Source: Strigamia acuminata
Lineage: Eukaryota; Arthropoda; Chilopoda; Geophilomorpha; Linotaeniidae
Direction of reading: 5' to 3'
DNA: 64,000 nucleotides
NCBI GenBank assembly: GCA_949358305.1
Contig: OX442318.1
Coordinates: 14,676,517 to 14,740,516 of the forward strand
A program made the translations under genes and the position numbers. Shown piece after piece: positions 55,644 to 64,000 of the stretch (positions are counted from its first letter, which is position 1; every line of letters begins with the position of its first letter). The notes below the pieces were generated by a model. The model worked only from the letters and a program-made list of their open reading frames with translations, was not told the origin of the DNA and did not search any database.

Positions 55644-58600
55644 CTGGAAAAAGAAAAAGAAGACAAAAAAAAGATTAATTAAAATTGCAGTAAACAAGAG
55701 AATTAAACAGATTTTGCTGTCAGAAAAAATGAGATAAATTCCGTGCAGGATCAAAATTATTTAAAACTTTTTCACGGAACGAGCCAGACGACTAAACCCT
55801 AATTCTGGAAGAAGTACTAATTATACAATTACGTGGAATTTGCGTTGGCGTTGTGTGTAAATAACCGTACTCGGGTCTTCGCAACCTCGTTTCTCTTCCA
55901 TTAAGTCTTCGAAGATGTGTACAATAATTTTTTTTCTTTTGTTTTTACATTTTTGGCAATCTTCCACCAATGTTCTCGCACTAGCCGAAGACACGCAGCA
56001 TAAAGATTCAAATTCAGATCACCATAATCAACAATAGCTTTATGCAATTTCTCAACGGGAAATAAATCCCTCCCTCCACCAACTACTAGTACCATAATGC
56101 TGCAATTGCAAAGCCAATATAGCGTTTGAATTTAAGCACAAAAAAAAAGTAAAAGGGGGGAGAGAGGCCAAGAAGGACAACTCGCAAGTCAGTCCAAATT
56201 TCACTTAAAAGCTCAGAAATTTTTATACAAAAAAAAACATTCTTGCGTGTAGTAGGTATGAGCTTAAAACACGCTTTCATCTCTCTAAAGGACCATTCTT
56301 ATAATGAATTTGTCATGAATTCTGCAATAAATTGTGTATGAAATTGGACTGTCAGATGACGTGGATTTCGAAATATGAACATTTTTGTTCCATAATTGTG
56401 TACTTATACAGAAAGTGGCCGAAATTCAATACGGTGTGCACATTCAAATGTCAAATATGAAAATGTGAGCTGTTTCCATTACAATTACATAGAAATAACA
56501 GCAAGTACGTCATTAAAAAGTCAAAGAAAAGATGGTGGGCGATCTGAATTCAATCCACGGAAGCTTCCAACTCACAGTTTTGTTTCCATTTGTCATGCCT
56601 CTGAAACAACTTTGATTCCCCGAGTACACACCAGTCAGTGCATGTCGTTCTCGTAATTAAAGATCAGGAAAGGAAGCTGTGAGTGCGCGTGCGAATTTGT
56701 CACCCAGCGGAGGCAAGTGAATACACGAAAAAATCACGTTCGTGTAATGGATAAACCGACTTCACCTAATCAAACATGACACGTAATAAGAAGCACAAGT
56801 TGATCATAAAAAAACCTCGCCAGATGAGAACTGAAAAGTCGTAAACACGTCGAAAATAAAAATCCTTTAACGAAAACGTTAGAAACGTTTGCCACCAATT
56901 ATTTGATGGAAGCAGAAAATAAAAAAGCAATTTTGGTTTATGTGATTTTTTTAATCACAAAGAGAATCTTTAAAATGTCATCGCTTTTGTTTGGCTTGGA
57001 TAATTAATTTAAACCCAGTTTTATTTTATTTTGTTTATTTATTTATTTTTTTTAGAATTAGAAATTACAGCGAACCCTGCAAAGTTTGCAGTTTTCTTTC
57101 ATTTGTATTTTAAAAAACAAAAATATAAAGTTTACACCAAGGGAAAGGAAATTTACATTATTAATCAAATGACATCAAATTTGATTTACAAATATAAAGT
57201 AATTAAAATACTGTAGTCTTAAAGCTCACTAATAGGATAATAATATGGATTACAAATGTCTGAATTACTGTAAATTAAACACCACTAGCTGCATTCTGTT
57301 ATGCAGATACAGTAAAGATGTCTGAAACCATCAATTTCATTCCTAAAGTAATTTTTGCAGATTTATTTTAACAAGAATAGAATAACATATTCAGTGGACT
57401 CTCTAATCACCTCCAAGAAGCGAGGTTGCTAAAGCTCTTTAGTCTTGCCTTCCATCTTTAAAGACACGAATTCTAAGTTCACTTCACACTACCACACCAG
57501 CAGTAACAGTCAATAAGAAAGAACACTATACACAGTATACAGTTCTTGCAGTTGCTGACCAAATTTCCTTTATTTTATATTTTACATTTTTTTCATTCAT
57601 TAATGTTTTTATTTTTTTCTATTTGAAATGTGAAATGTCCAAATGTCCAATTTAATGATTTGTTCCTCAGTTTTGGTTGTGAATCTTCGCACATTGCGGT
57701 CATATGAAGTGAATTGATCGTGTGGAGTGCATGACCGTTTGTCACTGGCTGACAGCAAGCGATTGTTTTTTCTCGCGTAACTGTTATTCCTTGTGAACAG
57801 TGAACCTAGCCTGAGTAAAACATCACCTTTAAGTCTGCACACTCACTTTATTGGACAATGGCTTTAAACATTTGTATTCTCGGAGTCATCCCAAGTCACA
57901 TTTTTTGCCTCTACACTCTACGCCAATATCCCACTCTCTTCCCCATTATCCACATCCATCTTAACATTCCTGGTACATTCAGTAAGGAGTACCCAGTTAA
58001 GAGTCTTCTTCAACCACCCTATTTTCAATTCACATCAACCGTTCGTCCGCTTTTCAATTTAAATCCAAGAAACCAAACCAAAAAACATAAATAAACAAAT
58101 AATCCAAATACCACTGTCCTAAAAACACAGGACTCTTATCATACGACAATTTCATTAATTGATGACATTAATGCAAGCGCTAAATATTCAACAAATACCA
58201 AAAAAGTAATTCTTCTATTCGAATGCGATCTTGCTTCTTGCGATGACGACGATCGCAATCTACTGTACGACACCTAACCTAAACCTAATACTAGTATAAC
58301 GGCCAAGTTGGGTTTCGCTTTAAAGGCAAAGTTAGATGGTTCAAAAATACATCGAGTTTGAAGAGAATGCATTTTGTAATATATTTTTGCATGCTATTTT
58401 GTAAAATGTATTATGAAATGCATTTCTATCAATTTTATTTGTCAAATATGAATGCATTTTCAAATTAATTACATCAATTACTCCGTACATACAGTACTAG
58501 TATTGTAAAATATTTTTTTGTACCATATAGTCAGAATGATGCACTAAGCACGTAATGAAGTCAACACAGTCATGTGTGATAATGTTGCTTTTAGTCAGCA

Positions 58601-60134
58601 AACTTGGGCAAAATTGCAGTAGAATGCTGGACAAAAATTAAAAAAGCAGGACATTGCATTAAGTACAAGTATGTAAATTGTTTGCAAAGCAGACTAATAA
58701 AATGCAGGATTGTCCTGCGGGCCACCTAACTTGCCTAAATCTAAATCCCAAACACAATAACCTACGGTGTTTCCCTACAACTTTACATCAAACAGTTACC
58801 GAAAACTTGTCGATTTCAAGTGGCCCGCTCTCCCTTTTATTTTATTTAAATCTTCAGCAAGATTTCAAACACGTTTTTTTCTTCAACTTATGAGGGTGCG
58901 GTTTTGAATAATAATCGAGATAATAATAATAATAAAAACAGCAACAGCAATAACAACAGCAATAATAAAGGAAAAAAGAAAAAAAGAAAAAGAGGAAAAA
59001 AGGAGATGGAAATAAAAAGGCATGACCATATCTGACGGATGAGATTTGCAGGAGCTGCCTACTTAGCTTTCCTTCACTGTTTCAATTTTTGAAGTGATAC
59101 TCAATTTCATAAGCCACTATGACAGTGATGGGAAATCAAAAACATCAATTTTAAGTTTGCAGAATTGAAAATGAGCTCTAGCACTTCAAACGCGGTTCCA
59201 ATTTTATTTGAAATCCAACTTATTCATGGAAGGCAGTGTCGGGAATAGAAGGAAAGGAAAGCAAAGAAGGAATGAGAATAATTTTCAGCCACCAGTGAAG
59301 GGAAACAACCATTCCACTTTGCTTTCCTGTTCCACACTTTGGAAGAGGAAACCGAGCAGGAAAGAATTAGCAGAAACATCAGCGTCTCGTTGAATCGCCA
59401 TAAAAGGCAAATTATTCTTCGTTTTAGTGGCGAGCAAGTTCCTTCCCCGCGCCATATATGCCGAACAACAACAACAACAACAACAACCCCGTCGAAGGCG
59501 AAAGCGAAGGCGAAGGGTGACACAAAAATATACCTTCATTTTCTTTCACTGCTTAACCCTTAATTTTGAAACTTTTGTCTGATCATGTGACTCTCATTTC
59601 GTTTTGCATCATCCTAAATAGGATTAAAATTTGAGTGTTTGAATTCAAAAAAAGACAACTTGGAGGAAAAACAAAACTCAAAAACGATGTTTACTCTTTG
59701 CAACAGCACAGTGCTACTATATCAACAACTTAATAATAACGACGAGCATAGCAATGACCCAACAAAATTGATAGTGTCACGTAATAAAAAATAATTATTA
59801 TAATTATTATAATTATTATTAAAGCTGACGAGGTTGAACACCTTTTCACTCATCTCCTTTATTTCGGTGACATTTAATCACGCTTGTTGAAGCAAGGCCC
59901 CGATCCGACCTGGAGCATCATTACGTATGCCGATATTTTGCTCCATAGAATAAAGGGTAAAATTTCGATTGCATTTGCAGCGTTTATACACACTAAAACT
60001 GCATATTTTTTAAATTTATACTAACAGATGGCCAAGTGATTTTCAAAGCAATAAAAAATTGATACTTTGGTTTTTTTTTTTTTTTTTTTATAAAAAAGGA
60101 CCAAAATAAAAATACTTTTTCTTAAATTGAAGTA

Positions 60135-60736
60135 CAGGGTGTTCACAAAGTCTCTAGACAATTTGAAAAATTTATTAAAGTTAAAAAAAAAATCAGGTAT
60201 TTTTTAAACTTGTACGTAGCATAAAGTTTATAGTAAGATTTTTTTTCTTCAAATACCTTAGTTAATAAATTTCTATAATGGTCCCCATCCTTGCACGGAC
60301 CAAATCTAACCGATTTTCAATTTCTGACCATGTCCTCCTTAATACAGCTTCATTGATGGTCTCAATGGCGGCAGTTATTCTTTGCTTAAGGTCATTTATA
60401 CCCCTTACTTTGATTCAGTACACAATATTTCGTATAAGAAGAAGTCCGAGGTGTTATGTATGTCTGGGGAATGAGCAAGCCAGGGAAATGGATTCTTCTG
60501 GATTCTTCAGATTCTTCTGGAGAAGTTTTTGAACTGTTGTATCTTATGGAACAGCCATTTTGTATACTTTTCTTTTTTAAATTATTTTTATGCCTTAATC
60601 GATCTCCGAAATAAGAAACGTTACATAAATAGAAATTTTAACAATAGCTGATTAATATGCAAAAAAAAATATTTTGTATTTGTTATTGTACCACCTAATG
60701 CATGTACAATTTTTTTAAATTGTCTAAACACTTTGT
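60135..60736 (-). mobile_element. Degenerate IS630/Tc1-mariner-like transposon remnant
   Basis: The left end begins CAGGGTGTTCACAAAGT after a TA. Its inner part (ACAAAGT..CTAGACAATTT) is matched in inverse near the right end (AAATTGTCTA..CACTTTGT, 60717-60736), while the outermost right bases are lost. On the minus strand, near 60265-60400, the frame reads LKQRITAAIETINEAVLRRT and then WSEIENRLDLVRARMGTIIE. This is the C-terminus of a Tc1/mariner-type transposase. The rest of the transposase is gone, so it cannot move on its own. Confidence 0.75.
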
Positions 60737-63438
60737 AAGATCAAATACGCATGCACAAAACAAGACAACCAAAGATAGAACGATCACATAATTTACAGAT
60801 AACCTACCGTTACTTGACCTTTTTGACACTATAAAACTTTCCGTATTTTCTTACCGTATTTAGTTGATAATTAAATTAAATTATTAAATTATTTAATTGA
60901 TACTTGAATTAAGAATAAAGTGCATTTTTTTTACGATTAAATACTAAACATCTGGGAGATAGAGCAACAGCACATACCGCCACCTATTGGCAACAAAACC
61001 TACTTCTTACAGACTTCGTACAGAAAATTGGCGCGGGTAATTCCAAACACTCAGAATTCCCAGTACATTTTGCTTGAAACGAATTCTGCTAATATTTCAA
61101 AGGAAAAAAAAGTGTAGCACAACCATCAATTTTGCTCCTAATTTCTCTAATATGTTACACTGTAGCTACAGTATCAATCACAGCCACAAGTTAGCAGCAG
61201 AAAAAAAATAAGCCCGACTCGCTAAGTTGAATGTCGACGTCCAAATTCTTTAGATGTCACCATCAGAATAAATATCACATACATTATGCGCAGCACATTG
61301 CACCGTCTATTATCGCAGCACAAAGTAAAATATCTCCGTTTTGTTTTGAATAACACCAAACTTATACAGCAGTGTAAAACGAGAAAACGTTCCAGAATTA
61401 TTGAAACGTCTAAATTTCTGAATTAAATTCTTACAATTTTGAATAAAAAGAAAATTTGAAAAATAATAGAAAAATAAAAATAACATTTCCAACATTCGGT
61501 TAATAGATTTTATAAAGTGCGTATTTCAATTTGAAGAAAAGCCATCAACTGACAGAGCTTATGAGAAAAAAAAATTCCATTACAGTCACAGTATAGTATT
61601 TAAAAATCTTAAATAATAAAAAAAATATGAGAAAAAAATTGGAATCGAAAAGTTTCAGAAAAAAAAATTTAAAAAAAAAAATAATAAAAATAAAAATAAA
61701 GAAAGAACCGTAGAAAAAAAAGTAATAATAAAGAGAATAAAAGAAAGAAAAATTTGATAGAAAAGAGAGAAAAAAAGCTTGCTCAAACTTTTGCTCCCTC
61801 CTACCATAATTCTTTATATTTGCTGCTTTTATATTTCCGGACACCCACGGTGCACTTCAAGTAAACAACGGTTGCAAAAGCTTCTAACAAACCACAATAC
61901 TTTCAAGAGAATAATTCTATTAAAAATTTACCATATTTAATAAAAAATTTATAAACTCCTCACTCCTCCTCGGTACTTGAGTGCACAAACTCATTTCTCT
62001 ATACCTCTCTCTATCCCCCATCACCCAATCCAAACATTTGTCAAAACTTATTGCACACTTTGGTCCCATTAACTACACTTTTTGATACCCCTAGATATAT
62101 AGAAGATGGAAAAATGAGTCGAGTGTTTGATAAAGAGCCACGACTTAAACATTCTGTCATCACTCGCATTCCTGGCAGACCAACCGAAAAAAAAAAGAAA
62201 AAACACATAAAAACGAGTGGAAAATTACTAAATCCACAGTGTGTAGAAGCCTAATCACTCATCACTTATCAGCCACTACAACTCCAAGTGCCAACTACTC
62301 AGATAGAGCCATACCCATACACCAGGCGCAAAGAAAGAAAGAAAGCAATCTACCGCCCCAAAAAAAACGAAACTTGTACAAGATAAATGGAGGCTAAATG
62401 TAATCCTTTGAGTTCCGCCTAGTGGCAATGTGAAGAATCTCCCCTTATTAGAAACCAAGACCAACTAAAACCTATTAATCTTGCAACAAACTATCAAAAC
62501 CCCAAAGAACAACACGTGCACTTATGACTGCGACTGCGAACTTCCATCCATAAAAAAAAACGTGCACAAAAGAAAGAAATAAGAAAGGAGGAAAGGAAAA
62601 AAGGCCGAGGCTCGAATGGCACGCACTCAGTGCAAATCTGCAGTGGCGAATCGCCAGTTCCCGCAAGAAATGACCCTTGATGGCAACTAACTAAATTATA
62701 AGTGCATTAATGTGGATGTGGGTGATCTCTGATCTGATAAAACACCAAACTCGCCATCTGGTAATGGACCAACTATTTGACAAAGGAGATTCAGGACTGA
62801 CTGGGTTTGCAAACAAAAGCGAAATGCACTGAGAAAATAAAATAAGGGAGTGCAACTGGAACCCAGCATTTGGAAATTTCTATCCGGTTCGGCTTGTTTT
62901 AGTGTTTTTCTCTTTTATTGCCATGGGGAAGGAAGGTAAGTTATATGGATTCCTAATTGTCCCTGCAAAACGGTCAATTACTAAAAAATCGTGACACCAA
63001 TAAATTATCTCAACATCCACGCCATCATTTTCCACGCTACTCCGGATCCGGACATTTCATCCTCATTCCAAATATCTTTCTATTTTTAACAACGCCAAAC
63101 TAAAAAAAATTAAAAAATTCAATTATAGCTAAAAACACCTGGCAAACGTTTTCGTAAGCCAACTACGTCCATGATTCCAATATTTTGGAGATGATGATTG
63201 AAAAAAAAGGTTGAAAATATCTGAAAAGCTCTTAGATAAGCAGGTTAAAAGTCTTAACTTTTTCCTTTTGTTTTAGTCTATAGAGAACAATGAAACATCT
63301 TTCTAATCCCCCCTCTCTGAAGATTTCTTTTCCAGAAGCGGATTACATTGAACAAACCAATCTGGCAGTAAAAAAAAAATAAAATTCAATTTTCTCCATT
63401 TTTAGTATCATTATTATTATCATTACCATCATTAATAT

Positions 63439-63439
<1 letters not shown>

Positions 63440-63471
<32 letters not shown>
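63440..63471. repeat. Poly(T) tract of 32 bases
   Basis: Uninterrupted T-run. On the minus strand it could be the poly(A) tail of an old retroposed sequence, but nothing recognisable lies beside it and no target duplication is evident. Confidence 0.8.
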
Positions 63472-63475
<4 letters not shown>

Positions 63476-64000
63476 ATAAGTATTACTATTACATTACACT
63501 ACTCCATACATATTTGCCTCGTTTTATGATTGTAAAATTACAGAAATTCCCATGACGCTGTTAAAACGAAACCTCTAATTAAGTTGATGAAAAACAAAAA
63601 CCGATCTCGATTGACAATCGTGTGAGAATTGTTTGCTCATGCAGAATTTTATTTTTTAAAAAGAAAATAAAAATAAAAATCTGCCTACAATAATTACATG
63701 TGAGGAGAAATTGCTACTTCAACTTTTTTCCGTTTCATCATTCACTCGCCAATTTCATTCATAAAATTAAAATTATTAGCCTTCAGCCAAGAAGTTGAAG
63801 GGAAAAGAAATAAAATACCGTGTGAAATTGTGCACAGCAAATACGAAAGAAAAAAGAAATCTTTTTCATCACATTATATCGATCCTATCCCCTCGAATTA
63901 CGTGCAAAACAACGATGACGTTTACCAATTCATGTTAGCAATTCACGTTTGCAGCTCCATCTGGTAACATTCTCGGAAACGAGCATAAATAATAATAATA

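Larger units (their letters stand above)
55644..64000. other. Upstream intron or flank of the receptor gene
   Basis: About 8.4 kb in which I cannot find a signal-peptide exon that would join, in phase 1, to the exon at 55643. It is most simply read as a further large first intron running off the window. Contents: one mariner-like remnant, a (CAA)n run near 59465-59487, A/T homopolymers and no other recognisable gene. Confidence 0.55.

Noticed and set aside
62051-62254. 67-codon frame as a first exon of the adhesion receptor
   Set aside because: No signal peptide and no phase-1 donor that would join the exon at 55643.

Overview
This window looks like nuclear DNA of a small-genome invertebrate, most likely an arthropod or another ecdysozoan. 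The evidence is host genes with many short introns (mostly 55-110 bp, GT..AG), two clear animal orthologues (a nephrin/sticks-and-stones adhesion receptor and a fatty-acid amide hydrolase), abundant microsatellites and several classes of LTR retrotransposon. I cannot name the species. All gene models were built by eye from reading frames, splice sites and remembered family features; no search was run.

Layout. (1) 1-6075 is a patchwork. It holds an intact Ty1/copia gag on the minus strand running off the left edge, a 31-bp minisatellite, and two 5'-truncated, intron-containing host gene pieces on the minus strand (the C-terminal half of RbBP5 and the last BRCT domains of TOPBP1). Those two pieces lie between two copies of the same Mag/K02A2.6-like Ty3/gypsy remnant. 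(2) 6076-27094 is a ~21-kb composite Ty3/gypsy-type element bounded by a 4-bp target duplication (GTGT): LTR1 - gag - pol - ORF3 - truncated LTR2 - truncated pol - ORF3 - LTR3. The two outer LTRs are 1590 bp each and look identical. The middle LTR is cut at its base 1208 and differs at about seven sites. Gag and pol are joined by a textbook -1 frameshift signal, priming is by tRNA-Gln, and ORF3 (551 codons) occupies the env position but is not an envelope protein. (3) 27562-36340 holds host genes on the minus strand: a small cysteine-rich HSP20-domain protein, a complete 15-exon FAAH gene (617 aa, full Lys-Ser-Ser triad), a decayed retroelement integrase fragment, and the 3' flank of the adhesion gene. 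(4) 36341-64000 is a nephrin/Sns/Hibris-type receptor on the minus strand. I resolve 22 coding exons with consistent phases (nine Ig domains, one FN3, one transmembrane segment, a long tyrosine-containing tail). An 11.6-kb intron separates the first recognised exon from the rest, and the signal-peptide exon is not found. The last ~8.4 kb are therefore probably intron or upstream DNA, with a dead mariner-like copy and simple repeats.

How the parts work together. The retroelement is self-contained: promoter and poly(A) signal in the LTR, tRNA primer site, frameshift-controlled Gag:Gag-Pol ratio, polypurine tracts, and an extra protein of unknown role. The truncated middle LTR keeps its 5' part but has lost the TATA box, AATAAA, R and U5. 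One RNA could therefore run from LTR1 to LTR3 across both units, which fits the identical outer LTRs and the single outer target duplication. The unknown ORF3 and this composite architecture are the most unusual things here.
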